The translations under genes and the position numbers were made by a program. A DNA stretch of 43,085 nucleotides from SICB01 sp037132395 (lineage in GTDB: Bacteria; Patescibacteriota; Saccharimonadia; CAILAD01; BJGX01): contig JBAXPC010000003.1 of assembly GCA_037132395.1 (NCBI GenBank), positions 1 to 43,085 of the forward strand, in the 5' to 3' direction. The stretch's first letter is position 1. Each line of letters starts with the position of its first letter. Positions 30,635 to 40,021 of this stretch are shown here, piece after piece. A model generated the notes under the pieces. That model was given only the letters and a program-made list of their open reading frames with translations, searched no databases and was not told the origin of the DNA.

Positions 30635-31882
30635 ATGCAAAACCAATTTTTATCAGCAATAGAGCAAATATGTGAAGAAAAAGGCATATCGAAAGATATG
30701 GTTATTGAGGCAATCCAAGCCGCAATAATCGCTGCCTACAAAAAAGACTTCGGCGACAAAGAGCAAGAGGTTAGGGTCGAGCTAAACCCCGATAGCGGCG
30801 AGCCAACTATTTTTGTAACCAAGGAAGTTGTTGAGAGTGTCGAAGATGGTCTAATACAAATATCGATAGCTGATGCCAAGAAGCTCAAAAAAGCTAGCGT
30901 CCTTGGAGATATGATTGAGTTTAAGGAAGACAACAAGGAATTCGGACGAGTCGCTGCCCAAACTGCTAAGCAGGTGATTGTCCAGCGAATTCGTGAAGCC
31001 GAGCGAGAAGTCGTATTTAGCGAATTTAGCGGCAAAGAAGGTCTAATCATTAACGCCACTGTTCAAAGATTTGAGAGTGGTAATGTATTTATTGATCTCG
31101 GAAAAGCAACCGGCGTGATGTTCCCCAGCGACCAGATACCTAATGAAAAGTATTATCCCGCCCAAAAGATTAAAGTATTTGTAGTTCGGGTTGAGCAAAC
31201 CAACCGCGGGCCACAAATTGTAGTTAGTCGTACACACCCAGATATGGTTCGAAGATTATTCGAGCTTGAAGTTCCTGAGATAGCCAACGGATCAGTGGAA
31301 ATTGCGGGAATCGCTCGTGAAGCTGGAGCTCGCACCAAGATTGCCGTCAAATCCAATGTCCCAGGAGTAGACCCAGTTGGTACTTTTGTCGGAGGTAGAG
31401 GCACAAGGGTGCAGGCCGTAATGGGAGAGCTCGGTGAAGAAAAAATCGATATTATAGCATTTAGCGATGATCCTAAGGAATACATCACAAATGCCTTGTC
31501 ACCAACTAAAGTAATTAGCGTTAAACTAGATAAGGAAAATAAAAAAGCCGTAGTCAAGGTCCCTGAAGACCAACTGAGTTTGGCAATCGGCAAATCCGGC
31601 CAGAATGTCAGGTTGGCAGCTAAATTAACAGAGTGGAATATTGACATCGATGGTGCCGATGAAGCTGGCGTTGAATCTACTGCAAAAGAGATAGTGCCAG
31701 AGCCCAAGCCCGCCCGAACAGTCGATCTAGAAGATGCCATAATTGCCGCTTCTAATGAAAAAACTGAAGTTAAAGATGGCAAGACTTCAGCTGAGGCCAC
31801 TGAAGTTAAGACAGAATCTGAAAAAAGTATCAAGGAAGCCGTAGAAAAAGAAGAAGCCTTAGAAGATTCAGAAGATAAATAA
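30635..31882 (+). CDS. nusA: Transcription termination/antitermination factor NusA
   Basis: Binds RNA polymerase and nascent RNA, modulating pausing, termination and antitermination. 415 residues. The N-terminal RNAP-binding domain (EEKGISKDMVIEAIQAAIIA) is followed by S1 (GNVFIDLGKATGVMFPSDQI) and two KH domains (GVDPVGTFVGGRGTRVQAV and LSLAIGKSGQNVRLAAKLT). The C-terminal repeat domains found in E. coli are replaced by about 60 residues of Glu/Lys-rich disordered tail. It has AGGAG 7 nt upstream of the start. In many bacteria nusA lies with rimP and infB; neither is adjacent here. Confidence 0.96.
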   Translation: MQNQFLSAIEQICEEKGISKDMVIEAIQAAIIAAYKKDFGDKEQEVRVELNPDSGEPTIFVTKEVVESVEDGLIQISIADAKKLKKASVLGDMIEFKEDNKEFGRVAAQTAKQVIVQRIREAEREVVFSEFSGKEGLIINATVQRFESGNVFIDLGKATGVMFPSDQIPNEKYYPAQKIKVFVVRVEQTNRGPQIVVSRTHPDMVRRLFELEVPEIANGSVEIAGIAREAGARTKIAVKSNVPGVDPVGTFVGGRGTRVQAVMGELGEEKIDIIAFSDDPKEYITNALSPTKVISVKLDKENKKAVVKVPEDQLSLAIGKSGQNVRLAAKLTEWNIDIDGADEAGVESTAKEIVPEPKPARTVDLEDAIIAASNEKTEVKDGKTSAEATEVKTESEKSIKEAVEKEEALEDSEDK

Positions 31883-31930
31883 ACAGACACAAAAACCAAA
31901 GTTTGCTAGAATTAATGGAGGACAATAATT

Positions 31931-34408
31931 ATGCAAGAAGATTTTTTAAGCCATTTTGATAGATTTACACAGAATGCTAAAAAAAGCCTGGAGAGTGCAG
32001 GCCTTCTTGCAATTAATATGGGGTCGAGCTACATAGGCACCGAACACTTGCTGCTAGGAATGCTTAAAGTGCAGGGTTCGATAGGAGCTCGCCTACTATC
32101 TGACATGGGCGTCAGAATTGATAACGTCCCCGTTTATGGCAATCATAATATCCAGACCTCTACACCGTCGGGGAGTATTGAGCTATCTGAGACAGCCAAA
32201 CAAACCATTACATCTGCACTTAGAGTTGCACAGCAAAACGGCCAACCCTACGCTGGTACGGAGCATTTATTAATTGCAATTCTCGGGCAAAAAAATTCTC
32301 GGGCAATATCTATTTTAAAAGACATGCAGGTCGATCCGGTAGCAGTTAGAGACGAGCTAGAAAAGTACCTGGACTCTCAACCTTCTCAAGTCGAGATACC
32401 ACAAGGTGGACCAGGCCGTAAGAATTCTAAACAGTCTAAAACACCTGCACTTGATCACTTCGGTATAGACTTGACAGCTAAGGCTACAAAAGATTTGCTA
32501 GATCCTGTAATCGGTCGAGAAACCCAAATCGATAGGATGATTCAAATTTTAAACCGTCGGAGCAAAAATAATCCTGTTCTGATTGGCGAGCCTGGAGTTG
32601 GTAAAACAGCGATAGTAGAAGGACTAGCTAAAAGAATTGTCGACGAGAGAGTCCCAGAGATGCTACTAGGTAAGAGACTAATGATGCTTGATATGGCATC
32701 TGTTATTGCAGGGACTAAGTTCAGGGGCGAATTCGAAGAAAGACTCAAAAAGATAATTGACGAGGTAACTGCTTCGCCAGATGTAATATTATTCATTGAC
32801 GAGCTTCATAATGTAGTCGGAGCCGGAAGTGCCGAAGGGGCAATTGATGCTGCGAACATCCTAAAACCAGCCTTGTCGCGCGGGGAAGTACAGACTATTG
32901 GTGCTACCACTCTTGAAGAGTACAGAAAGCACATCGAAAAAGATGCTGCACTAGAACGGCGCTTTCAGCCAATTATAGTTCCAGAAGCTACAGTCGATGA
33001 AACTATCGAGGTGCTCAAGGGCCTGCGACCAAGGTATGAAAAATTCCACAGCGTTAAGATTACTGATGAGGCAATCGAAGAGGCTGCTAAATTAGCAAAG
33101 CGCTATATAGCGGACAGGTTTTTGCCAGACAAAGCCATAGACCTAATCGATGAAGCATCATCACGGGCCAGAATAACCCGTTCAAGTACCGACGGACGAG
33201 GCAAGCGCCTATCCAAACAGCTCGAACAAAAGTTAATCCAAATTGATGATGCTGTATATAACCAAGATTTTGAGCAAGCTGCTCGATTAAAATCTGAAGC
33301 CAGCATTATAGAAAAAAAACTAAATGAAGTGCAGGCTGACTCTAAAAACAATGATAAGGTCGAAGTTACGATTGAGGACATTACCAAGGTGGTGGCTCAA
33401 TCTACAGGAATCCCCGTTGAAAAATTAGCTAAGTTTGAGACTGATAGTCTTAAGAAACTAGAGCAGACATTAAAACTCAAGATCATCGGACAAGACAATG
33501 CTGTCGATGTTATTGCCAAGGCTATCCGCCGTAGTCGCACAGGCATTGCTGACCAAAAGAAACCCATCGGGTCATTTATGTTTTTAGGACCTACCGGGGT
33601 AGGCAAAACCGAACTCGCTCGTGTACTTTCAGAAGAACTCTTTAATGACGCAGACTCGATTATTAAGGTTGATATGAGTGAGTTTATGGAAAAACATAAT
33701 GTCTCGCGCTTAGTCGGAGCTCCCGCAGGGTACGTGGGCTACGAAGATGCCGGCCAGCTGACAGAAAAAGTTCGTCGCAAGCCATACAGCTTAATATTAT
33801 TTGATGAAATCGAAAAGGCCCATCCTGATATATTTAATATTTTGCTTCAGATTCTAGAGGATGGTATCTTGACTGACGCCAAGGGCAAAAAAGTAGATTT
33901 TAGCAACACAATTATAATTATGACAAGCAATGTTGGTGCTAGGGTTTTGGCGAAGGAAGCTGAAATCGGATTTGCGACCGACACCCCCAAAGAACAAAGA
34001 AAGCTAGACGAAATACACGTACAGATGACAGAAAAAGTTACCAGTGAACTGAAAAAACAATTTCGTCCAGAATTTTTGAACCGCATTGATCATGTTGTGG
34101 TATTTAAAGCACTCTCGAAGTTAGATATCGAAAAGATTGCTGAGCTCCAGCTCAAAGATCTTGCTAAAAGACTTGAAGAAAAAGAAGTTATCCTAAAGTT
34201 TAAGCCAAATGTACGAGTCTTGCTGGTAGAAAAAGGCTATGATATCGAAAACGGAGCTCGCCCCATGAAGAGAGCGGTACAAAGATTAATAGAGGATAAG
34301 CTTGCTAGCGGCATAATTACAGAGATGATCAAGCCAGGCGATATCGTAGAAATTAGTGCTAAAGATGGTGAGGTTGATCTAAATATCAAGGTCGGTGCAA
34401 CAGTATAG
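31931..34408 (+). CDS. clpC: ClpC-type AAA+ unfoldase
   Basis: ATP-driven unfoldase that feeds proteins to ClpP. 825 residues. Two Clp_N repeats (1-about 150), first AAA module with Walker A GEPGVGKT (219-226), a short central UVR-type coiled-coil (about 430-465), second AAA module with GPTGVGKTELARVLSEELF and the sensor-side LILFDEIEKAHPDIFN, and the C-terminal D2 small domain (NGARPMKRAVQRLIEDKLA). The UVR motif marks ClpC rather than ClpB; the M domain of ClpB is absent. GGAGG lies upstream of the start. No clpP or McsAB partner is in the window. Confidence 0.95.
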   Translation: MQEDFLSHFDRFTQNAKKSLESAGLLAINMGSSYIGTEHLLLGMLKVQGSIGARLLSDMGVRIDNVPVYGNHNIQTSTPSGSIELSETAKQTITSALRVAQQNGQPYAGTEHLLIAILGQKNSRAISILKDMQVDPVAVRDELEKYLDSQPSQVEIPQGGPGRKNSKQSKTPALDHFGIDLTAKATKDLLDPVIGRETQIDRMIQILNRRSKNNPVLIGEPGVGKTAIVEGLAKRIVDERVPEMLLGKRLMMLDMASVIAGTKFRGEFEERLKKIIDEVTASPDVILFIDELHNVVGAGSAEGAIDAANILKPALSRGEVQTIGATTLEEYRKHIEKDAALERRFQPIIVPEATVDETIEVLKGLRPRYEKFHSVKITDEAIEEAAKLAKRYIADRFLPDKAIDLIDEASSRARITRSSTDGRGKRLSKQLEQKLIQIDDAVYNQDFEQAARLKSEASIIEKKLNEVQADSKNNDKVEVTIEDITKVVAQSTGIPVEKLAKFETDSLKKLEQTLKLKIIGQDNAVDVIAKAIRRSRTGIADQKKPIGSFMFLGPTGVGKTELARVLSEELFNDADSIIKVDMSEFMEKHNVSRLVGAPAGYVGYEDAGQLTEKVRRKPYSLILFDEIEKAHPDIFNILLQILEDGILTDAKGKKVDFSNTIIIMTSNVGARVLAKEAEIGFATDTPKEQRKLDEIHVQMTEKVTSELKKQFRPEFLNRIDHVVVFKALSKLDIEKIAELQLKDLAKRLEEKEVILKFKPNVRVLLVEKGYDIENGARPMKRAVQRLIEDKLASGIITEMIKPGDIVEISAKDGEVDLNIKVGATV

Positions 34409-34463
34409 GCAGCTAGCTGCTATAATAATCTATTCGCTATTTGTTCGTAAAGCAGTAGTCGTG

Positions 34464-34469
34464 TATAAT
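34464..34469 (+). promoter_or_regulatory. -10 box of radA (leaderless type)
   Basis: TATAAT followed by TTATTGT (7 nt) and then the radA ATG at 34477. Confidence 0.6.
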
Positions 34470-34476
34470 TTATTGT

Positions 34477-35805
34477 ATGTCTAAATCAAACGTACAGTTT
34501 AGCTGCCAGAGCTGCGGAGCCAACTCTAGTAAGTGGAGTGGTAAATGCATGCAGTGTGGCGCATGGGATAGTATCGTAGAGAGCATCGCCCCAGGATTTA
34601 ATGGGAACAAGAAGCTAGCCACTCCAACCACTAAAATCGACAAGTTCCACGAAATTTTATCTTCCGATAAAAGCCGAATAGGTACTGGCAATAGTGAAGT
34701 CGATGCGGTCTTGGGTGGAGGGATAGTACCAGGCAGCCTGGTACTCTTGGCTGGTGACCCTGGCATTGGCAAGTCTACTCTGGTTTTGCAGATCGCTGCG
34801 GAAGTGGCCAAGAAATACAAAGTTCTATATGTAAGTGGTGAAGAATCTGCTGCCCAGGTTAAACTTCGGGGAGCTAGGCTCAAAGGTATGAATACTGAAT
34901 TTGAGTTTTTGGCGACTACTGATGTAGATGAAGTGTTGGCCTATGCCCAAACTGGTGGATACCAACTTGTAGTGATAGATTCGATTCAAACTATGGTGAG
35001 CCAAAACCTTAGCGGCTCAGCTGGTACGACCAGCCAAATAACCAACAACACTAATAGTCTGGTTCGGCTAGCAAAGAGTACCAACACCTCCTTCGTCATT
35101 ATTGGACATGTTACAAAAGAAGGTAATGTAGCTGGACCGAGATTAATGGAGCACTTAGTGGATACAGTCCTGTACCTTGAGGGTGAACGCTATGGTCTGC
35201 TGAAGCTTTTGAGGAGCGTCAAGAATCGCTTTGGAGCCACCAATGAAGTCGGTATGCTAGAGATGACTGAAGCAGGCCTAGTGGCCGTAAAGAACCCTTC
35301 TGAGGCCCTCTTGCAAGAGCGTCAAGAGCTTCCGGGCAGTGTAGTATTTGTGGGCATGGAAGGCAGTCGGCCTATCTTAGTAGAAGTTCAAGCATTAGTT
35401 AGCCCTAGCGTATTTGGCTATCCTAAGCGTGTAGCAGATGGGTTTGATATCAATCGCCTTGGACTGTTGTGCGCAGTTATGCAAAAACGCGGTGGTATTA
35501 ACTTGAGTAGTCACGATGTCTATGTTAATATTGTAGGCGGAATAAAGCTCTCCGAACCAGCAATTGATCTCGCAATTATTTTAGCAATAGCGTCCGCATC
35601 AAACGGTAAGATTATCAAGCCAAGTACCGTAGTATTTGGCGAAGTGGGTCTAAGTGGCGAAGTTCGGTCTGTCAATATGTCAAATTTAAGACTTCGTGAG
35701 GCCAGTAAACTCGGGTACAAGAATGGAGTCGTGCCAGCTAGTTCTAAAGGTCAAAATTACCTAGGAGTCAAGACTATAGCTGAAGCTATCAAATCATTAA
35801 AATAG
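34477..35805 (+). CDS. radA: DNA repair protein RadA (Sms)
   Basis: RecA-like branch-migration helicase that works with RecA in recombination. 442 residues. The N-terminal C4 zinc finger is intact (C10, C13, C24, C27). Walker A is GDPGIGKS (93-100). The diagnostic KNRFG motif is at 249-253 (KNRFGATNEVGMLEM). The C-terminal Lon protease-like domain starts around residue 310 (SSHDVYVNIVGGIKLSEPAI, VFGEVGLSGEVRSV). Its -10 box is 7 nt from the start. The PIN-TRAM gene follows after 16 bp. Confidence 0.96.
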   Translation: MSKSNVQFSCQSCGANSSKWSGKCMQCGAWDSIVESIAPGFNGNKKLATPTTKIDKFHEILSSDKSRIGTGNSEVDAVLGGGIVPGSLVLLAGDPGIGKSTLVLQIAAEVAKKYKVLYVSGEESAAQVKLRGARLKGMNTEFEFLATTDVDEVLAYAQTGGYQLVVIDSIQTMVSQNLSGSAGTTSQITNNTNSLVRLAKSTNTSFVIIGHVTKEGNVAGPRLMEHLVDTVLYLEGERYGLLKLLRSVKNRFGATNEVGMLEMTEAGLVAVKNPSEALLQERQELPGSVVFVGMEGSRPILVEVQALVSPSVFGYPKRVADGFDINRLGLLCAVMQKRGGINLSSHDVYVNIVGGIKLSEPAIDLAIILAIASASNGKIIKPSTVVFGEVGLSGEVRSVNMSNLRLREASKLGYKNGVVPASSKGQNYLGVKTIAEAIKSLK

Positions 35806-35821
35806 AGGAAATAATAAATTT

Positions 35822-36823
35822 ATGTTAGTCGTAGAAGTTATATTAGTAATTGCCTTAGCTATATTTGTTATAACATATCGCTTGGCCAAATTAAGCGCCC
35901 AGAAATTAATACTAGTCGTAATAGGAGCGCTACTTGGTAGCATCATCGGATCATTATTAGCTATTCCGATTTCGGCCTTGCCAGAGCCGTACAAGCAGTA
36001 CTTGCCAATAGTCGTAACAATTGTTTTGGCTGCTGCAATGGCATCAGTGTTTTATTCGCAGCATGATTTCTTAGACAGCTTAATGTCAAAAAAGAGTGAT
36101 AAAAAAGTAAAACAAGATAAGCCCATGCCTCTCAAGATCAATAAACACGACACTAAAGTACTGGTTGATACCTCAGCTATAATCGACGGTCGAATTGGTG
36201 ACATCGTTGCTAGTGGGTTTATTCCTGGTGCTTTGATTGTACCTAGGTTTGTTTTGGCTGAGCTCCAAAATATTGCCGATAGTGAAGACCCGCTGCGTCG
36301 AGGTAGAGGTCGTCGTGGCCTAGAGATACTAAATGATATGCGCCTTAATGATGCTTTGCAGCTCGAGATTATCGAAGATGACCCTAAGGACGTAAAAGAG
36401 GTAGATCACAAGCTGGTTTACTTGGCCAAAAAACACAATGCCAACATTTTAACTACCGACTACAACCTTAATCGCGTCGCAACAATTGAAGGAGTTAAAA
36501 TTCTCAACATCAACGAATTAGCTAATGCTATCCGGGCTGTCGTTTTACCTGGAGAAATTATGAAAGTAAATGTTGTACAGGCCGGTAAAGAAAAAAACCA
36601 AGGTGTAGGATACCTGCCCGACGGAACCATGATTGTGGTCGATGGAGGTGATAAGCTCATTGGCAAGGATGTCGACTGCGAAGTTACCAGGATATTCCAG
36701 TCTGTTGCTGGCAAGATGATATTTGCTACTCCTAAAAATGCTAAGGCCAGCTCTAGCACTCGTCCACCCAGACAACCCAGAAAGCCCACCAAGTTTACTC
36801 CAAGCACTAAAAGCTCTAGATAG
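35822..36823 (+). CDS. PIN-TRAM membrane protein (YacL family)
   Basis: 333 residues. An N-terminal segment with about four TM helices is followed by a PIN ribonuclease domain (KVLVDTSAIIDGRIGDIVAS, ...ILTTDYNLNRVA) and a TRAM RNA-binding domain (GEIMKVNVVQAGKEKNQGVG). Acidic residues in VLVDTSAIIDG and LTTDYN match the PIN site. A basic Lys/Pro/Ser-rich tail ends the protein. YacL relatives commonly follow radA, as here. AGAGGA lies 8-12 nt upstream of the start. An RNA-degradation role at the membrane is plausible. Confidence 0.9.
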   Translation: MLVVEVILVIALAIFVITYRLAKLSAQKLILVVIGALLGSIIGSLLAIPISALPEPYKQYLPIVVTIVLAAAMASVFYSQHDFLDSLMSKKSDKKVKQDKPMPLKINKHDTKVLVDTSAIIDGRIGDIVASGFIPGALIVPRFVLAELQNIADSEDPLRRGRGRRGLEILNDMRLNDALQLEIIEDDPKDVKEVDHKLVYLAKKHNANILTTDYNLNRVATIEGVKILNINELANAIRAVVLPGEIMKVNVVQAGKEKNQGVGYLPDGTMIVVDGGDKLIGKDVDCEVTRIFQSVAGKMIFATPKNAKASSSTRPPRQPRKPTKFTPSTKSSR

Positions 36824-36959
36824 TAAAAACAATTAGCACTTCAGTTAATGACAGTAAGCTAGGGCTAATTTTACCTAAAGCCGAGATTGGTTTGGCAGAT
36901 ACAGCCTTTAATATAGTTTACTTGCTAAGCAAATAACGATATTTTTTATAAGCCTAGTT
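36824..36959. other. Convergent gap between the PIN-TRAM gene and PBP
   Basis: 136 bp with no gene. A weak TTGCT/AGCAA hairpin precedes a T-rich stretch (TATTTTTTAT, plus). No clear terminator. Confidence 0.35.
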
Positions 36960-39800
36960 TCAGGGATAGATAGTTTGCACAGGGCCACTGGCAGGCAAAA
37001 AGCTAGCTTTAACATTTGAGCCTGAGCCGGTGATGCTATTCCAGCCTGTGCCACCCCAAGTAGCAGGCGAAGAAGACTTACTAGAACCAAAAGGCCCACC
37101 ATCTACATAGAGCTGAACGCTAAAAGCTCCTAGTGTGTAGGTGAATTGGCAGCTACTTCCCGTGCAGCTCAAGTTTGCACCACCAACCCCTGTAGCTGTA
37201 GCCGATACAGTATTGCTAGTGCCTGTGTAGTAGCCCGAGTCTGTTACTACCGCACTAAATTTGTGGACTCCAGCCGTTGGAGTGACAGTGGTACTAAAAG
37301 TTGGGCCGCTACCCGATTGTGTTGCGAGAATGTTTCCATCCATATAAAAAGCAACTTGGCTAATTGGGAACTTGCCCTGAGTAGTGGCTGCGGTAATATT
37401 AAAAGTGCTACCTGTGGTGGGGGTGGTCGTGATTGATACTACCGGCTGAGGATCGCCACACTGGTGGACATCGTCTTTTTCTGATGGGATACTTCCGCCC
37501 TGGGCGTACCCAAGCGAAGCGGCCAAAACCTGGACTGGTGGGTTCCACCTCGGGTACGAGGGGTCGGCTGGGGCTATCTCGGCCGTTATTAATGATCCGG
37601 TTATCTCCCTACGTGCGCCGGCAGGAGTACAGTCGGTAGCTAATTTGCCAGAAACAATATCAATAGTGGCTTTCTGGGAATCTTGAGCCTTTTCAACGTG
37701 ATACCAGCTCGGGAATATGTCTGTCCGCAATTTAGAGCCTGCTATCGGCGACTTACCAGTATTGGCATCAATGGTTTCTTGCTTTATGCCTGGCGGCCTA
37801 TCAAACTGCTCATTGGGATCATCCTTGGTTACCTCACGCATGTACTGATTCCATATCGGGGCCGCAACAATACTAGCAGCTTGGGTCATAGGAGTGTTGT
37901 CGTTATTGCCTGCCCAGGTTGCTGTTATGACTCTCTTCGTGAAGCCAATAGTCCAGGCGTCTCGGTAGTCTTCCGATGTACCAGTCTTGGCTGCTACGGT
38001 TTTATTAGGCAGTGTTAGCGGGTTATTACACGGAAATGTACCGTTACTACAACGCGCGTTATTATCAGACATAATATTACTTATCAAATAAGCTATTTGT
38101 GGATCCAGCACCTGCTTTGGTTTATTGTTTTCGGGTTTAGTATTGTCTTCAACGACTTTGCCGGAGCCGTCGGTAATCTTGAGCCAATAGACAGGGTCGT
38201 GGTGCTGGCCGTTAGTAGGAAACGCCGAATAAGCATTAACCATATCTACCATACGAACCTCTCCTGCCCCTAGAGCCATACTTAGGCCGTATTCATCGAC
38301 TGGCTTATCGTAGGTAGTTATACCCATATCTCGTGCTGTACCAATAAATTCTGGTATACCGCCAATGTAGAGGCCTTTTACCGCAGGTATATTAAGGGAG
38401 CTAGCTAAAGCTGTCCTGACAGACTGTACGCCATAAAATCTTCCCGTATAGTTTTTGGGAATATAAGGAGGAATACCTCCAAAATCGGTTTTGACATCGT
38501 ATATTGTACTGCCTGGCCCCCAGTTTTTCTTGAACAAACTAGCATATACTACAGGCTTAATAGACGAGCCGGGTTGTCTAAGCGCGGCAGCTACGTTATA
38601 AATACCAAATTCAGGGTTAGTGGCATCGTAACTCCCGACCATCACAAGCACCTGTCCGTTGTTTGGATCAGCCGAAACTAGTGCGGCGTTATCTCCACCA
38701 TAACCCCTAACAGAGTTAATATTTTTAAAAACAATCTGCTCAGCTAGTTTTTGTTTTGGAAGATCAATCGACGATATGACCTTGAACCCGCCTTCGTTGA
38801 CTCGCTTGATGCCATATTTTTCTTCTAATTGCTCGCGAATATACTGCACGAAGTGAGGAGCCTGGATGTTGGCATAAGGATTGTACGGCTTCAGTAGAGA
38901 CATGACATCTACCTTTTTAGCTTCAACGGCTTGGTCTCTTTTGATGTAGCCCTGATCCACGAGTATATCTAGCACACGATCTTTTTTATCGAGCAAGGCC
39001 TGCTTATTTTGTCCGTAAGGAGAGTAATAAGTTGGCGCCTGCGGAAGGCTAGCCAGAGTAGCACACTGGGCTAAGTTTAGGTCTTTGGCATCGATACCAA
39101 AGTACTGCTTGGAGGCAGCCTGAATACCATAGGCAGTTGATCCATAGGGTATTTCATTAAGGTAAAGCTTCAGGATGTCATCTTTTTTGTAAAGCTGCTC
39201 CATCTGTATAGACAAGATAAGCTCTTTTATTTTTCTAGTAAAAGTCCGCTCGTTGGTAAGCAGAGCATTTTTGACATACTGCTGGGTTATAGTCGAGCCA
39301 CCGCCCCTACTTGGGTCTTTGAATAGTATGCCCGTAAAGGCTCTGGCAATACCAGCCGGACTAAAGGCGCCTTGCTTATAAAAATTTTTGTCTTCCAGGG
39401 CAACCGTAGCATCCTTAATGCATTGTGGCATTTGATTGAACTCGATTATGCTGCGGTTTTTATCGCCATAAACTTCAATTAGGAGGTTTTCGCCGGTTCG
39501 GTCGTATATTTTGGTAGTCTGGGCACTGACTCGAGAGTTGATTTTATTCGGGCTTGGCAGGTCTTTGGCGAACCATAAGAACAAGCCAGCCAAAAGCAGT
39601 ACTGTAACAGCAGCAGTTATGCCATATATTTTTAGAGCTTTTTTGCTCGTAATGACCCGGATAATGTTTTTGTAGCGAAACCTGTCCCATCCCTTTGCTC
39701 GTGGCCTGGAAGGTGATTTTTTGCTACCCTTTGAGATGGTCGTATGCTTCACCACACGACGGGTAGATTTATTAGCTTTATTTGCTGGTTTGTTTGCCAT
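36960..39800 (-). CDS. Bifunctional peptidoglycan synthase, PBP1A family, with Ig-like C-terminal repeats
   Basis: 946 residues. A basic N tail (1-55) and TM helix (56-78) precede a GT51 transglycosylase with E136 in ATVALEDKNFY and the GGSTITQQYVKNALL block. The transpeptidase domain has S412-x-x-K415 (RQPGSSIKPVVYA), SLN at 468-470 and KTG at 605-607, so all three motifs are complete. The C-terminal 200 residues look like one or two Ig/fibronectin-like domains (FNITAATTQGKFPISQVAFY) and a Cys-containing tail (SCTGSSCQFTYTL), unusual for PBP1A and probably used to hold the surface or wall. The minus-strand start has no Shine-Dalgarno; TATAAT lies 16 nt upstream. It is the main peptidoglycan polymerase in the window. 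Confidence 0.94.
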   Translation of the reverse strand: MANKPANKANKSTRRVVKHTTISKGSKKSPSRPRAKGWDRFRYKNIIRVITSKKALKIYGITAAVTVLLLAGLFLWFAKDLPSPNKINSRVSAQTTKIYDRTGENLLIEVYGDKNRSIIEFNQMPQCIKDATVALEDKNFYKQGAFSPAGIARAFTGILFKDPSRGGGSTITQQYVKNALLTNERTFTRKIKELILSIQMEQLYKKDDILKLYLNEIPYGSTAYGIQAASKQYFGIDAKDLNLAQCATLASLPQAPTYYSPYGQNKQALLDKKDRVLDILVDQGYIKRDQAVEAKKVDVMSLLKPYNPYANIQAPHFVQYIREQLEEKYGIKRVNEGGFKVISSIDLPKQKLAEQIVFKNINSVRGYGGDNAALVSADPNNGQVLVMVGSYDATNPEFGIYNVAAALRQPGSSIKPVVYASLFKKNWGPGSTIYDVKTDFGGIPPYIPKNYTGRFYGVQSVRTALASSLNIPAVKGLYIGGIPEFIGTARDMGITTYDKPVDEYGLSMALGAGEVRMVDMVNAYSAFPTNGQHHDPVYWLKITDGSGKVVEDNTKPENNKPKQVLDPQIAYLISNIMSDNNARCSNGTFPCNNPLTLPNKTVAAKTGTSEDYRDAWTIGFTKRVITATWAGNNDNTPMTQAASIVAAPIWNQYMREVTKDDPNEQFDRPPGIKQETIDANTGKSPIAGSKLRTDIFPSWYHVEKAQDSQKATIDIVSGKLATDCTPAGARREITGSLITAEIAPADPSYPRWNPPVQVLAASLGYAQGGSIPSEKDDVHQCGDPQPVVSITTTPTTGSTFNITAATTQGKFPISQVAFYMDGNILATQSGSGPTFSTTVTPTAGVHKFSAVVTDSGYYTGTSNTVSATATGVGGANLSCTGSSCQFTYTLGAFSVQLYVDGGPFGSSKSSSPATWGGTGWNSITGSGSNVKASFLPASGPVQTIYP

Positions 39801-39816
39801 AGAGTTATTACATTAA

Positions 39817-39822
39817 ATTATA
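39817..39822 (-). promoter_or_regulatory. -10 box of the PBP gene
   Basis: TATAAT on the minus strand, 16 nt before the ATG at 39800. Neither a clear leader nor a Shine-Dalgarno is visible. Confidence 0.4.
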
Positions 39823-39881
39823 TCACGACTTAGCTAATAAATTTATCGATAAGTTTGATTACAATATAACGCTATTGTTGG

Positions 39882-39887
39882 TATAAT
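39882..39887 (+). promoter_or_regulatory. -10 box of the tyrS leader ORF
   Basis: TATAAT followed by GTGACAGAT (9 nt) and then an ATG at 39897. The tyrS start lies 135 nt further on. Confidence 0.5.
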
Positions 39888-39896
39888 GTGACAGAT

Positions 39897-39953
39897 ATGA
39901 CTTTATTAATAGCGTGTAAATTTGAACACCACTCTTGGTATTTAAAGGCTTGA
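39897..39953 (+). CDS. Possible 18-residue leader peptide upstream of tyrS
   Basis: ATG at 39897, 9 nt after TATAAT, as in other leaderless starts here. It encodes MTLLIACKFEHHSWYLKA and stops at TGA (39951-39953). It contains one Tyr codon near its end and lies 68 nt before tyrS. It could be a translated leader controlling tyrS, or simply the 5' part of the leader with no product. No antiterminator hairpin stands out downstream. Confidence 0.3.
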   Translation: MTLLIACKFEHHSWYLKA

Positions 39954-40021
39954 TTTTAGCGTCAGCCGCAAGCTATTTGCTTAATTCTAATTAATAAATA
40001 AACTAATCTAAGGAAATTGAT

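Noticed and set aside
31153..31899. A 248-codon minus-strand frame opposite nusA
   Set aside because: Antisense shadow of nusA; its translation is Ser/Leu/Thr-rich with no family resemblance, and nusA is clear on the plus strand.
37683..38018. A 111-codon plus-strand frame opposite the PBP gene
   Set aside because: Antisense to the PBP transpeptidase KTG region; no independent promoter or ribosome site.
39830..40021. T-box riboswitch before tyrS
   Set aside because: No T-box core sequence or specifier stem can be seen.
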